Origin: Opitutaceae bacterium
GTDB lineage: Bacteria; Verrucomicrobiota; Verrucomicrobiia; Opitutales; Opitutaceae
Assembly (NCBI GenBank): GCA_028284235.1
Contig: JANQSC010000058.1
Location: 1 to 64,000, forward strand
Length of the DNA: 64,000 nucleotides
Reading direction: 5' to 3'
Shown piece after piece: positions 1 to 8,400 of the stretch. The first letter of the stretch is position 1. Every line of letters begins with the position of its first letter. Position numbers and translations under genes: made by a program. The notes under the pieces were generated by a model. It made no database searches, was not told where the DNA came from, and worked only from the letters and a program-made list of their open reading frames with translations.

Positions 1-147
1 GTCGGAGATGAGACTCTTGCCGCGGCCGTTGAGGCCGACGACGGCCACGCGGATGTCGCCGTTGGCCGCTTTCGCCCACGAAGGCGTGATCGCGAAGGCA
101 CCTGTCGCCAGGGCGGAAGTTTTGATGAAATTTCTACGAGATAGCAT
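1..147 (-). CDS. Gfo/Idh/MocA-like oxidoreductase, N-terminus only
   Basis: Only the first 49 codons lie in the window, read leftward off the edge from an ATG at 147. The peptide opens with a Tat-type signal (MLSRRNFIKTSALATG, with the S-R-R-N-F-I-K twin arginine), an Ala-rich core and a cleavage site near AKAA. Then comes IRVAVVGLNGRGKS, a beta strand plus Gly-rich turn typical of the NAD(P)-binding Rossmann fold of Gfo/Idh/MocA proteins. Tat-exported members of this family are very common in Verrucomicrobia and Planctomycetes and usually act on sugars. Substrate cannot be told. Another Rossmann protein is possible because the catalytic domain is missing. Confidence 0.7.
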   Translation of the reverse strand, partial: MLSRRNFIKTSALATGAFAITPSWAKAANGDIRVAVVGLNGRGKSLISD

Positions 148-232
148 AATTTAGACTTGGGTTGAGTTGAGGGATTTTCAAACACGTGTGGGGTTTGCTG
201 GCAATCGAAATATTCACAGAATCCGTTCGGGG

Positions 233-1576
233 CTAAGGATGGATCGAGGCCACCGATTCAGAATCCGCGCTTCGCTGCGCCAATTCATCGAGCGAATCCA
301 TGCATTTCTCCTCGAGCCGCCACCCCAACTCGGACAAGCGACGCTTGGCGATCGCAGACGCGGTCCCGCAAATCCATAGCGAGCGTTCGCCCGCGTTTAA
401 TTCGGACGAAACCAACGGCGCCGCGATTTCGGGAGACCAATGGAGGTAGTCCAACGCCAAGGGCAAAACCATCTCCCCCGACTCGCCGTAGCCCACAGCC
501 AGCCCGCGGGACACCCCTACACGCTCCAAAGGTTCGACAAACTGGTCATAGCTGCCAAGGACGGCGAGAATCTTCACCATCAGCATCGCCTCGTCACGGG
601 ATTGCACCTCGAGGAGCAGCTGGGCCAGTTCGAGACGACCCGGCACGTCGAGCGAATCCAAGGTCAAGACCATCTCGGTCTTCTCGGTCAGCGTGTACAC
701 GTCCATTTCGTCGAACAGCACTTGCACCCGCATGCCGACGCCCATGCGCTTCAAAGTTATGGCGTTCAGCCGTTCCAGTTCCGTCTCGGACTTGCTCCAA
801 ACCATCTCCTGCGCCTGCAGCGTGTAGGAAAGCACGGAGCTGCTGGGAATGGCGAATTCTCCCGCGAAGGACCCGACTGACGACGCCCAGGCAATTCGCT
901 CCAATTCGAACTGGAGGTAGTCGTTGGTGCTATAGGGATCCACTTTCAAACGGCGGGCCCAGTCTCGCTTCGCCTTGTCGAATCCAAGGTGTCGGCGACT
1001 TAGTTTCTTCGTCGTGCTGCCCACCTTGCGCGCCGCCCCAGTAACCGCGCCTGGCGACTCGTCGGCGTCTTTTTCCACCCGGCGCAGTTTACTTTCTTTC
1101 TTCTTTACCGCGATCTTCTCTGAACCGCGCTTCACTTCGAAAAACTTGCCGCGTAAGTATCGCAAAACGCCCCCTGGAATGCGGGTTACCGTGGTGATCG
1201 GCTTCCGGGCCACCGCCCACGTCCGGACGATCGGGTTTTTGAGGGCTTCCGAGAACGAGGTCGCGAACGCGTCGGTCTTGCTGATTTCCTCCAGACGGTC
1301 CAAGGCGTCGATCTCGTGCACGCGCGTCTTCAGCATGTCAATGCCCCGGACCTGGTACGCTCCAAAATCGCTCTCGAGCTCGAATTCGTATCCAAAGTTC
1401 ACTACATGGGCAATCGGAGCCAGCTCGAATCGCTCCCCCGACCGAAGCTCCTCCGGCACGAGACCCTCCGAGAATACCAATGGCGGCCCCTCCACCGGCT
1501 CCGCCGACCCGTGCAGACACGCGCCTGCGCACACGCAGCAGACGGCGAGACCAAACTGGATCGAGGAGGACATCAT
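233..1576 (-). CDS. Secreted hypothetical protein
   Basis: I do not recognise this protein of about 447 residues. From the tandem ATGs at 1576/1573 it begins with a short Sec-type signal (SSSIQFGLAVCCVCAG, then a likely cleavage near HGSAEP). The frame stays open to an upstream start at 1642, but that would bury the signal peptide. The body has a basic, Lys/Arg-rich segment around residues 150-210 and a mixed alpha/beta C-terminal half with few Cys. No catalytic motif or repeat is clear. It is transcribed toward the partial oxidoreductase gene, with an 85-bp gap to that gene's start. Codon use matches the neighbours, so it is probably a genuine exported protein of unknown role. Confidence 0.7.
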   Translation of the reverse strand: MMSSSIQFGLAVCCVCAGACLHGSAEPVEGPPLVFSEGLVPEELRSGERFELAPIAHVVNFGYEFELESDFGAYQVRGIDMLKTRVHEIDALDRLEEISKTDAFATSFSEALKNPIVRTWAVARKPITTVTRIPGGVLRYLRGKFFEVKRGSEKIAVKKKESKLRRVEKDADESPGAVTGAARKVGSTTKKLSRRHLGFDKAKRDWARRLKVDPYSTNDYLQFELERIAWASSVGSFAGEFAIPSSSVLSYTLQAQEMVWSKSETELERLNAITLKRMGVGMRVQVLFDEMDVYTLTEKTEMVLTLDSLDVPGRLELAQLLLEVQSRDEAMLMVKILAVLGSYDQFVEPLERVGVSRGLAVGYGESGEMVLPLALDYLHWSPEIAAPLVSSELNAGERSLWICGTASAIAKRRLSELGWRLEEKCMDSLDELAQRSADSESVASIHP

Positions 1577-1686
1577 TGGTGAGAAACGGAAAATGGAATT
1601 TAAGTTCCCAAAGAAACTATTGCCTTTAATATAGCGAAACAATCGTAATTTGTTAATAGAGACTTTCGCTCAATTCTCCCAATGAC

Positions 1687-2115
1687 ATGACACGAGTCGA
1701 ACTCACGGACTACGCCCCGCAAAAGGACACGATTTTACACATTCGCTTCGAAGTGTTCGTCGAGGAACAAGGAGTCGATCCAGCGCTTGAAATCGATGGA
1801 ATCGATCCCGATTGCGTCCACGCGCTCGCCTATGAGGAAAACCTTCCAGTGGGTACCGGGCGGCTTTTACCTGACGGACATATTGGCAGAATGGCAGTGT
1901 TGAAGACGCATCGCGGCCTCGGAGTTGGCAGCGCTTTGCTTTCCACTCTGATCGACGCGGCCCGGGAACGAAAGGTGAAATCGGTCGCCCTGTCCTCCCA
2001 AGTCCAAGCGATCCCCTTCTACGAGCGATTCGGTTTTCGGGCGTCCGGGCCGGTCTACCTCGAAGCCGGAATCGAGCATCGAGACATGACGCTCGCGCTC
2101 GCGCCCGAACAGTAG
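1687..2115 (+). CDS. GNAT family N-acetyltransferase (YjcF/ElaA-like)
   Basis: A compact 142-residue single-domain acyltransferase. The N-terminal IRFEVFVEEQGVDP segment and the early acidic stretch (EIDGIDPDCVHALAY) are characteristic of the YjcF/ElaA branch. The acetyl-CoA pyrophosphate-binding loop is visible as KTHRGLGVGSALL (about residues 75-87), followed by the IPFYERFGFRASG motif near the C-terminus. Family members transfer an acetyl group from acetyl-CoA to a small-molecule amine; the acceptor here is unknown. The gene stands alone, divergent from the secreted protein on its left. Its TAG stop directly abuts a large inverted-repeat element, which may act on its transcript 3' end. Confidence 0.9.
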   Translation: MTRVELTDYAPQKDTILHIRFEVFVEEQGVDPALEIDGIDPDCVHALAYEENLPVGTGRLLPDGHIGRMAVLKTHRGLGVGSALLSTLIDAARERKVKSVALSSQVQAIPFYERFGFRASGPVYLEAGIEHRDMTLALAPEQ

Positions 2116-2363
2116 AACCTATCTTGGCGCCGCTGAGAGCGGTTTTGGCTTGGAGCAAGGCGTGTTTGAAAAGCGAATACCTGAAGGTATTTGTTTTCAA
2201 ACAGAACGCCGCTCCGAGCCAAAAGAGCCTCAGCCCCAAGGGGTTGCTCGGGAGATCGCCTGGAGCTGCGTTCGCTTCGGCGAGGATAGGCCTATGGGCA
2301 TACCCGTAGCCAAAGCCGCCTTGCTCCAGGCGATCTCCCGCGCAACGGCATCCAAGATAGGTT
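2116..2363. repeat. Nested palindromic intergenic element, about 250 bp
   Basis: The gap between the GNAT and rhodanese-like genes holds no convincing gene but several interlocking inverted repeats. The outer arms are AACCTATCTTGG (2116-2127) and its exact complement (2352-2363). Inside lie a hairpin of 2143-2163 with 2205-2224, which encloses a second one (2164-2182 with 2185-2202, arms starting GTTTGAAAA). A third has 24-nt arms with one mismatch (2243-2266 with 2323-2346, core GAGATCGCCTGGAGC). The remaining gap to the next start (2364-2426) shows a second copy of ATAGGTT and nothing else. It could be a miniature mobile element, a BIME/REP-type element or a structured 5' leader. Confidence 0.7.
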
Positions 2364-2426
2364 TTGGGATAGGTTCTAGCATTGCGCAATCGAGCCGACT
2401 TGCGCTCAATGCCATCGCGCTCGCCA

Positions 2427-3332
2427 ATGAACCAAGCCATGAACACTATCGACCCCGCCAACCTGAACGATCGACTCCAAAGCAACTCCCCTCCGCTCAT
2501 TCTCGATCCGCTCCCGGAAGAACACTTCGAGTCGCGCCACCTCCCCGGAGCGCTCAACGCCTGCGTCTACGAAATCGAATTTATAAACAAGATGGAGGGG
2601 CTCGTTCCCGACAAGTCCGCCGAAATCGTGGTCTACGGGGAGAGCGACCAATTTGAAGCGGCGACGCTCGCCGCGAATCTGCTCGCCGGGAACGGCTGGA
2701 GCCGCGTTTCCGCCCTTCAAGGCGGTCTCGAGGCCTGGATTGACCGCGGTTTTGCGATCGAAGGCGACGGAGCCTCCCGCGAATCGCTAAACGGCGCGTA
2801 CGAGGCGGATCCCGGGAAGTGCCATGTACGCTGGATCGGACGCAATCTACTCAATCAGCACAACGGCACGGTCGCCCTCCAAAGCGCCCGGATCGAGCTC
2901 GACGACGGGCGTCTCGCCGGAGGCGAAGCCGTCCTCGACATGACCGCGATCGTCTGCGAGGACATCGAAGACCCGAACCTCGCTCAAGTGCTCATCGCCC
3001 ACTTGGGCACAGGCGACTTCTTCCTGGTGGATTCGTTCCCGACCGCTCGATTTGTCCTAACAAACGCGGCCCCAATCGCGAACGCCCGCCCGGGAAGCCC
3101 GAACTACCACGTTGAAGGCGAATTCACTCTCCGCGGCCAAACCGAGACACTCTCCTTCGAGGCTCTCTTGGGCTCGAACGACGAATCCCTCGCTCTCCAA
3201 GCCCAATTCGATTTCGACCGCGTGCGCTGGAACTCGAAGTACGGCTCCGGAAAAATCTACGAAGCGCTCGGACAACACATCGTCAACGACCTCATATCGA
3301 TCAGCTTCCAACTTGTCGCGCCGCTCAAATAA
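2427..3332 (+). CDS. Rhodanese-like domain fused to YceI-like domain
   Basis: Two domains in one protein of about 301 residues. Residues 1-110 match a rhodanese fold (PPLILDPLPEEHFESRHLPGA, then ALQGGLEAWIDRG), but the active-site loop reads VVYGESDQFEAA, with no cysteine where active sulfurtransferases carry Cys. Residues 125-301 match the YceI family, a lipocalin-like barrel that binds isoprenoid lipids (YEADPGKCHVRWIGRN, ARFVLTNAAPI, GEFTLRGQTETLSFEA). There is no signal peptide, so it is probably cytoplasmic, unlike classical YceI. ATG 2427 was chosen over an in-frame TTG at 2382 and ATG at 2439. The SBF-like transporter follows 20 bp downstream and may be cotranscribed. Confidence 0.85.
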   Translation: MNQAMNTIDPANLNDRLQSNSPPLILDPLPEEHFESRHLPGALNACVYEIEFINKMEGLVPDKSAEIVVYGESDQFEAATLAANLLAGNGWSRVSALQGGLEAWIDRGFAIEGDGASRESLNGAYEADPGKCHVRWIGRNLLNQHNGTVALQSARIELDDGRLAGGEAVLDMTAIVCEDIEDPNLAQVLIAHLGTGDFFLVDSFPTARFVLTNAAPIANARPGSPNYHVEGEFTLRGQTETLSFEALLGSNDESLALQAQFDFDRVRWNSKYGSGKIYEALGQHIVNDLISISFQLVAPLK

Positions 3333-3352
3333 ACCGCTCCCGAATCATCTCC

Positions 3353-4366
3353 ATGATCGAGCGGCTCAAGAACCAAGCGCTGACCGGCGGGCTTCTCCTT
3401 GCGGTTTTTCTCGCTTACCACTTTCCTGAAGCGGGAGCATCCGGCGGCTGGCTCCATACCGAGTTCACCACCGACCTGGCCATCGGGTTGATATTCCTAC
3501 TGCAAGGATTGACCCTTAATTCCAAGGCGCTCAGGGCGAGCGTATTCAACGTACGGCTACATGTGTTTTGCCAAAGCTGGATCTTCATTCTCTCTCCCGC
3601 CCTCATGCTCGGGCTCGTCGCCCTCGCCGGTCGCTGGATTCCCGATTCGATTCAACCCGGACTGTTTTTCCTGTCCGTCCTCCCCACCACGATACTCTCC
3701 TCGACCGTATTCACCGCCGTTAGCGAAGGCGACGCGGCCGCGGCCTTGTTCAACGCCACTCTCGCAAACTTGATCGGCGTCGTCGCCACGCCTCTCTGGT
3801 GCCTCTTTCTCTTCTCCAGCACCAGCGGCCAGTTTCCGCCTGTCGGATCGCTCATAGCGAAAATCGCCTTGTATATATTGCTGCCGACCCTTCTCGGACA
3901 ACTCCTCCGCGGGTTGTTTGGAAATCGGATTACTCCCTGGAAAACGGCGATCAAACGCTTCAACAATACACTGATCCTCTTCGTGGTCTACGCCGCGTTT
4001 TCCAATAGCTTCGCCCAGGGAGTCTGGGACGGTTTTGGATTCAACACCATCGCCACCGCGTTTGTCTGCGCCGCGGCGTACCTCGCGCTGCTATCGGCGC
4101 TGGTTTGGAGTTCGTCCCGAATCAGCTCTTCGCGAATGAGCGATCGAATCGCGGCCTTCTACTGTGGCTCACAGAAAACGCTCGCCGCGGGCGTCCCCAT
4201 GGCTGCGGTCATTTTCGACGGACAAAGCGGCGCTCTCGCCGCGAGCGTGATCATCCTCCCTCTCATGGTATTCCACGTGATGCAGCTATTCCTTTCGGGC
4301 GTGATCAGCGGACAATTAAAATCACTCGCAGAAGCAAACCGCGGTTCCAGCGAAGAGACGGTCTAA
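3353..4366 (+). CDS. SBF-like (bile acid:sodium symporter-like) transporter
   Basis: A 337-residue polytopic inner-membrane protein with about nine to ten hydrophobic helices. The N-terminal LAIGLIFLLQGLTLNSKALRA and the LFFLSVLPTTILSSTVFTA segment are typical of the SBF-like (YfeH/PF13593) branch of the bile acid:sodium symporter superfamily. The second repeat carries FYCGSQKTLAAGVPMAA, the conserved discontinuous-helix motif of these carriers. Relatives move organic anions with sodium; the substrate of this bacterial branch is unknown. It sits 20 bp behind the rhodanese/YceI gene. Its stop codon overlaps, tail to tail, the stop of the PhnA-like gene on the other strand. Confidence 0.9.
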   Translation: MIERLKNQALTGGLLLAVFLAYHFPEAGASGGWLHTEFTTDLAIGLIFLLQGLTLNSKALRASVFNVRLHVFCQSWIFILSPALMLGLVALAGRWIPDSIQPGLFFLSVLPTTILSSTVFTAVSEGDAAAALFNATLANLIGVVATPLWCLFLFSSTSGQFPPVGSLIAKIALYILLPTLLGQLLRGLFGNRITPWKTAIKRFNNTLILFVVYAAFSNSFAQGVWDGFGFNTIATAFVCAAAYLALLSALVWSSSRISSSRMSDRIAAFYCGSQKTLAAGVPMAAVIFDGQSGALAASVIILPLMVFHVMQLFLSGVISGQLKSLAEANRGSSEETV

Positions 4367-4764
4367 AGCGGTTCTTCCCGAATCAAGGCCTCGGTCTCCT
4401 CGTCCCAGTACACCTCTTCGAGGAGCTCCGCCGCCCAAGACTCAGTCCGTCCCAAGCGGTCCAGTATGCGAGCGGCCAACGCTTGCACCACTCGTTCCTC
4501 GCTCCACACCGCTTCCTTCAAAAAATGCCAGCGTTCAGCCTGCAACGCGGCCGAATTCTTGAGGGGCTCCCGGCATTCCGGGCAAAGAAAAAGACAACGG
4601 TCGTATTCGGGTTCCGCCGGAATCGGCCCCAATTCGTAGATCTCCAGCGTACGCCCCGACGCCCCGCACAACTCGCAACAGGACCGCGAACGACGCGTCA
4701 GGTCCTTGCCAAAAAGGGACAGCTTGCGTTCCCGCTCTCGATGCTTTTCGAGCCCTTTCGCCAT
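4363..4764 (-). CDS. PhnA-like zinc-ribbon protein
   Basis: A small soluble protein of 133 residues. The N-terminal third has a basic start (MAKGLEKHRERERKLSLFGK), then a zinc-ribbon knuckle SRSCCELCGASG and a matching second knuckle FLCPECREPL. This is the PhnA/YjdM-type zinc ribbon seen in proteins once linked by name to phosphonate metabolism. The C-terminal part is helical and acidic and ends in EEVYWDEETEALIREEPL. I chose ATG 4764 because the protein-like sequence starts there; the open frame runs on to 5097 with implausible composition. It begins two bases after the stop of the upstream small gene, so the two are probably translationally coupled. Confidence 0.75.
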   Translation of the reverse strand: MAKGLEKHRERERKLSLFGKDLTRRSRSCCELCGASGRTLEIYELGPIPAEPEYDRCLFLCPECREPLKNSAALQAERWHFLKEAVWSEERVVQALAARILDRLGRTESWAAELLEEVYWDEETEALIREEPL

Positions 4765-4766
4765 TC

Positions 4767-4973
4767 CTATTTGGAGGACTCCTGTTTGTCGTCCTCGCCG
4801 ATTCGATAGTCCGTGAAATCGTTCAACACGCCGTCCACCGGACGATCCTGCAGAAAAAGTCGAAGAATTTCCTGATGCTCGTAGTCGGAAGTCGGCCATT
4901 CCTGGCGATGCCCCGGCAGCATGAAGACCGTGAAGGCCTGACTGCGAGTGACTTTTCTTCGGATGACCAGCAT
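4767..4973 (-). CDS. Small hypothetical protein, 68 aa
   Basis: I do not recognise this 68-residue protein. It reads like a real soluble protein: MLVIRRKVTRSQAFTVFMLP, then an acidic helix-rich stretch ending RIGEDDKQESSK. The only ATG in the open frame is at 4973. Upstream codons up to the in-frame TGA contain no ATG, GTG or TTG, so this start is well constrained. It sits directly before the PhnA-like gene with a two-base gap, which is the best argument that it is expressed. Confidence 0.5.
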   Translation of the reverse strand: MLVIRRKVTRSQAFTVFMLPGHRQEWPTSDYEHQEILRLFLQDRPVDGVLNDFTDYRIGEDDKQESSK

Positions 4974-5354
4974 GACTCCCAGTTTCGCGAGCCACCCGAA
5001 ATCCGCAACGCCAAAGCCGCTTGAAGCGGGCGCGCAGACCGATTGCGACCCCCTTTTCCCTACTCAATTCCTCGGCGCCGTTCAAAGCGGACTCCAACGC
5101 CGAGCGCAGCCGACCGAAACAAAGAAAATCGTCTAGAAGCGCCTAGCGCTGGAACTCAATATCAGGAGAACCCATAGAGTATATCCTCTATTTTGCTGAA
5201 AATCGATTGCATCAGAGGGAAAATGCATTCCTTTTATATCCGCCAACGGCGCGCCGAGCCGCCTGAAAACGCCACATCGATGAAGCGATTCCTCTAAGCG
5301 AAACGACAAATCCGCAATTCCGAGCCAAATAAACTACTCATCACAAACTCACAC

Positions 5355-5597
5355 ATGGATAGCGTCGACCCAAGCCCCAATTCCCGCCCCGCCAATCCGA
5401 ATTTCGGGCAGCGGATAGATCCCTTGAAAACCCCCAGCGCAAATCCCGTGGAATCCGGCCGGCCCGAGAAATCGAACCCAGTTTCCGCGTACTCCGACAT
5501 ATTCGACGATCAGGAGTTGGAGCGCCTGCAGAATAACCTCAAGTCCGTATCCGAGCTAGCTAGCGAGGCGCTCGAGCGGTTTAAAACCGAGCGATAG
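5355..5597 (+). CDS. Small hypothetical protein with C-terminal helix
   Basis: An 80-residue protein of unknown role. The first 45 residues are rich in Pro, Asn and Ser and look disordered. The last 33 (DDQELERLQNNLKSVSELASEA and onward) form an amphipathic helix with heptad-like leucines. There is no signal peptide or membrane segment. It lies 35 bp upstream of pdxH on the same strand and might be read with it. Codon use resembles the surrounding genes. Confidence 0.55.
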   Translation: MDSVDPSPNSRPANPNFGQRIDPLKTPSANPVESGRPEKSNPVSAYSDIFDDQELERLQNNLKSVSELASEALERFKTER

Positions 5598-5632
5598 CCG
5601 GGTCGTCGCCCGCCGCTTGAATTTTCCGTTCA

Positions 5633-6277
5633 GTGCCCACGGACATCAGTCAACTCAGGCAGGAATACACTGGCAAAAGCCTGCGTCGAGCCGACCTCGC
5701 GGCTGATCCCATCGAGCAGTTTCGAATCTGGTTCGACCAAGCCCAGAAGCTGCAAGTCGTCGAACCCAACGCCATGTCGCTGGCAACGGTCGACGTCGAC
5801 GGCCATCCTTGGCTCCGCACTGTCCTGCTCAAAGGGTTCGACTCCAGCGGATTCGTTTTCTTCACCAATTTCGGAAGCCGTAAAGCGCAGCACATGGAGA
5901 CCAACCCGAACGTGTCCCTGCTCCTGCCCTGGGTTTCGATTCAACGCCAAGTCGCCATCAACGGATCCGTCCAGAAAATCCCCGCGACCCAGTCGCTCAA
6001 GTACTTCATCACTCGTCCTTTTGGGAGCCAAATCGGTGCCTGGGCCTCCCGGCAAAGCAGCGTCGTCTCCTCGAGAGCCCTGCTGCAAGCAAAGCTCGAC
6101 GAGATGAAACGAAAATTCAAAGAAGGCGACGTCCCCCTCCCGTCATTCTGGGGTGGATACCGCGTTCAGCCTCGCTCGATCGAATTCTGGCAAGGCGGAG
6201 ACAATCGCATCCACGATCGATTCCTGTATTCAAAAACAGGGGAGAAAGAATGGAACCTCGACCGACTTTCTCCTTAG
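5633..6277 (+). CDS. pdxH: Pyridoxine/pyridoxamine 5'-phosphate oxidase
   Basis: PdxH is the FMN-dependent oxidase that converts pyridoxine and pyridoxamine 5'-phosphate to pyridoxal 5'-phosphate, the last step of vitamin B6 synthesis and salvage. At 214 residues it has the normal length. Visible signatures are GHPWLRTVLLKGFDSSGFVF and FFTNFGSRKAQ (FMN site), ITRPFGSQIGAWASRQSS, and the C-terminal family signature PSFWGGYRVQPRSIEFWQGG followed by RIHDRFLY. The frame starts with GTG at 5633 and no earlier ATG fits. It converges on the Fpg/Nei gene across a long perfect hairpin. Confidence 0.97.
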   Translation: MPTDISQLRQEYTGKSLRRADLAADPIEQFRIWFDQAQKLQVVEPNAMSLATVDVDGHPWLRTVLLKGFDSSGFVFFTNFGSRKAQHMETNPNVSLLLPWVSIQRQVAINGSVQKIPATQSLKYFITRPFGSQIGAWASRQSSVVSSRALLQAKLDEMKRKFKEGDVPLPSFWGGYRVQPRSIEFWQGGDNRIHDRFLYSKTGEKEWNLDRLSP

Positions 6278-6286
6278 TAACAAATC

Positions 6287-6378
6287 ATAATCCTAATCCT
6301 ACTCTTAATCCTAATCCCCTCCTCGAACTCCGCTCGAGTTTTGAATTAGATTAGGATTAAGAGTAGGATTAGGATTAT
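6287..6378. repeat. 30-bp perfect inverted repeat built of TAATCC units
   Basis: Arms 6287-6316 and 6349-6378 are exact complements of 30 nt, separated by a 32-bp spacer. Each arm is made of repeated TAATCC-type hexamers (ATAATCCTAATCCTACTCTT and onward). The element lies between two convergent genes, and its right arm covers the stop codon of the glycosylase gene (6375-6377). It probably folds at the 3' ends of both transcripts and could act as a bidirectional terminator or stability element, although there is no U-tract. A repeat of mobile origin is also possible. Confidence 0.8.
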
Positions 6379-7169
6379 GACTGCCAAGCCGGCGACCAGC
6401 AGGTCGTGCGACCGCCAATAGTCGTCCGGTCTAGCGGTTGGCCCGTTTTCGGGCAAACGCCACCGGGCTTCCATCGATGTCGGAAGAGCCAGCTTTTCGG
6501 CGGATCCGAATAGTCGGGAGCGATATATTTCATGGCCCCGCGGCAGACGAATCGCACCGCGTTGTAAAGCGCTGTTTGCTCCTCAAGCGACAGCGAACGA
6601 GCCGCTCGATCCGGACGAATGCGGGCCCGCCACAAAATCTCATCGGCCATCCAATTACCCACTCCCGGAAACTCGTCTTGCCCCAGCAACGCGCTCTTCA
6701 AGGCCGTCTTGGCTCGACGACTCAATATCGCATCAAAACGCTTCCGGTCGAATTCACGAGACACCGGGGTGGGCGGCAGTGCAGTCCAAAACTCCGGCAC
6801 GCCTCGGGATCGATGTAGCTCGAGCCGGCCGAATTGACGCGGATCGTTGAACGCCAGCCAGCTGTCTCGCAATTCCAATCCGAAATGGTCGTGCCGCTCC
6901 AAGCCGTTCTTCGATTCGCGAATTTGAAGGCTTCCCGTCATGCCTAAATGCAGTTCCAGCCAAACGCCTTTTTCGAACTCGAAGAGCATCCGCTTCCCGT
7001 GCGTTCGCCCCCCGACCAGTTGATTGCCCGTCAACGCCTCTTCAAGCGTACGCGCATCCACATCGCGGTAGCAACGCGTCCGAGCATTCGTCGCCACGGA
7101 CTTGATACGGCGACCGAAACCCGGCGACCAGCGACCACAATGATAGGCGACTTCCGCAAGCTCAGGCAT
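6375..7169 (-). CDS. Fpg/Nei-family DNA glycosylase
   Basis: A base-excision-repair glycosylase and AP lyase of the Fpg/Nei family, 264 residues. The N-terminal Pro nucleophile and Glu are present (MPELAEVAY), the HGKRMLFEF segment carries the conserved lysine, and ELHLGMTGSL follows. The helix-two-turn-helix reads DEFPGVGNWMADEILWRARI. The C-terminal finger (GGVCPKTGQPLDRTTIGGRT, then TCWSPAWQ) keeps only one Cys in the usual zinc positions, so it is probably a zinc-free finger, a variant found in one bacterial subfamily. The M24 peptidase gene lies upstream on the same strand, 10 bp away. Confidence 0.92.
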   Translation of the reverse strand: MPELAEVAYHCGRWSPGFGRRIKSVATNARTRCYRDVDARTLEEALTGNQLVGGRTHGKRMLFEFEKGVWLELHLGMTGSLQIRESKNGLERHDHFGLELRDSWLAFNDPRQFGRLELHRSRGVPEFWTALPPTPVSREFDRKRFDAILSRRAKTALKSALLGQDEFPGVGNWMADEILWRARIRPDRAARSLSLEEQTALYNAVRFVCRGAMKYIAPDYSDPPKSWLFRHRWKPGGVCPKTGQPLDRTTIGGRTTCWSPAWQS

Positions 7170-7179
7170 GTCTCAATTC

Positions 7180-8349
7180 TCAATCGATCACCCAACGGTA
7201 GTGATAGGCGCTCAACTTTTTCGGTCCATCGTCTTGCACCGCAACGACGTCTTCCACACGGCATCCTCCCAAGCCGGGATAGTAAAGACCGGGCTCGATG
7301 GTCACGACCGCGTTTCGCTTCAAACGACAATTCACCGTCGAGATTCGCGGAGCTTCATGCACTTCCAAACCCAGACCGTGCCCCGTTCCGTGGAAAAATC
7401 CCCGCGCTCCCTTCTCGTCGCGCGTCGTCGGGTAATTCCGCGCCTCGAAATACTTCTGGACCGAGGTGTGAATCGTCTTCCCGTTCACCCCGGTACGCAC
7501 TTGGGCGATCGCTTGCTTATGGGCGCCGCGCACCGCCGCCACGAGCGCGGATTGCGCGTCGGACGGGCGCCCTTTCAGGAAGGTGCGCGTCATGTCTCCA
7601 TGGTAGCCGGTTTTCGCCACCCGCGGAAACACGTCCACGATAATCAGCTCGTTCGCCCGCAGCGGGCCCGATCCCGCGCAATGCGGATCGCATGCTTGAT
7701 CGCCTCCGGCGGCAATCGTGTCCATCGGAATGGAGCCCGCCGCGAGACAGGCGATTTCAATGGCTTCCCGCAATCGCTCCGATGTGAGACGCTTTCCGTC
7801 GAGATAAAGATAGCCCTTGCGAATCGACGCCACTCGCAGGGTCTCTTCCGCCGCCCGAATGCCGGCCGCGCTGCAACGATTCCCTTCTCGCAAGAAGCCG
7901 AGTTCCGCCTCCGTTTTCGTTTCCCGGACCGGGAAAATCGAACCCCTGACGGCGTCGATGGGCAAACCCAGCTCGATCAACTGGAACGCGAGCCAGGCCG
8001 GAAAGTCCGCAGGGACTTTGAATCCACCAATTCGATACGCCTTGGCCAAAGTCGCGATGACTTCCGGCGGGCCAATATCCGATTTGCGAAACGCTTTGCG
8101 AGCCCGCACCGTCCAGTCCTCGAGCGAAAGCACATCGTCGAAGGCGGAATCCTTGAGGGCCCGGGAGAACTCCAACTGACTGAATACGCCAATCCGCTTG
8201 GCTCCTTTCTTGATCGAGATAAAAGCGTCGGGGACGCCGAACTTCGCTAGGTACAACTGGTCCGCCGACGAGCGCGTATCCGCGTACATCAGGATCGCCG
8301 GTCGCTTCGTCGGCTTGGAATTTCTCTTCGATCTGGGCATGCCAGACAC
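7180..8349 (-). CDS. M24-family metallopeptidase (Xaa-Pro aminopeptidase-like)
   Basis: A cytoplasmic 389-residue pita-bread metallopeptidase. The N-terminal half is the creatinase-like domain (about 1-165). The C-terminal half carries all five expected metal ligands: Asp in IIVDVFPR, Asp in GYHGDMTRTF, His in FHGTGHGLGLEVHE, Glu in VVTIEPGLYY and Glu in CRVEDVVAV. Members remove N-terminal residues next to proline or process small dipeptides. It lies upstream of the glycosylase gene in a likely two-gene unit. Confidence 0.92.
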   Translation of the reverse strand: MSGMPRSKRNSKPTKRPAILMYADTRSSADQLYLAKFGVPDAFISIKKGAKRIGVFSQLEFSRALKDSAFDDVLSLEDWTVRARKAFRKSDIGPPEVIATLAKAYRIGGFKVPADFPAWLAFQLIELGLPIDAVRGSIFPVRETKTEAELGFLREGNRCSAAGIRAAEETLRVASIRKGYLYLDGKRLTSERLREAIEIACLAAGSIPMDTIAAGGDQACDPHCAGSGPLRANELIIVDVFPRVAKTGYHGDMTRTFLKGRPSDAQSALVAAVRGAHKQAIAQVRTGVNGKTIHTSVQKYFEARNYPTTRDEKGARGFFHGTGHGLGLEVHEAPRISTVNCRLKRNAVVTIEPGLYYPGLGGCRVEDVVAVQDDGPKKLSAYHYRWVID

Positions 8350-8400
8350 AAAGTCGAATTCGGACCGGCTTGTAAACTCAAACCCAGACTAAGAAACTGT

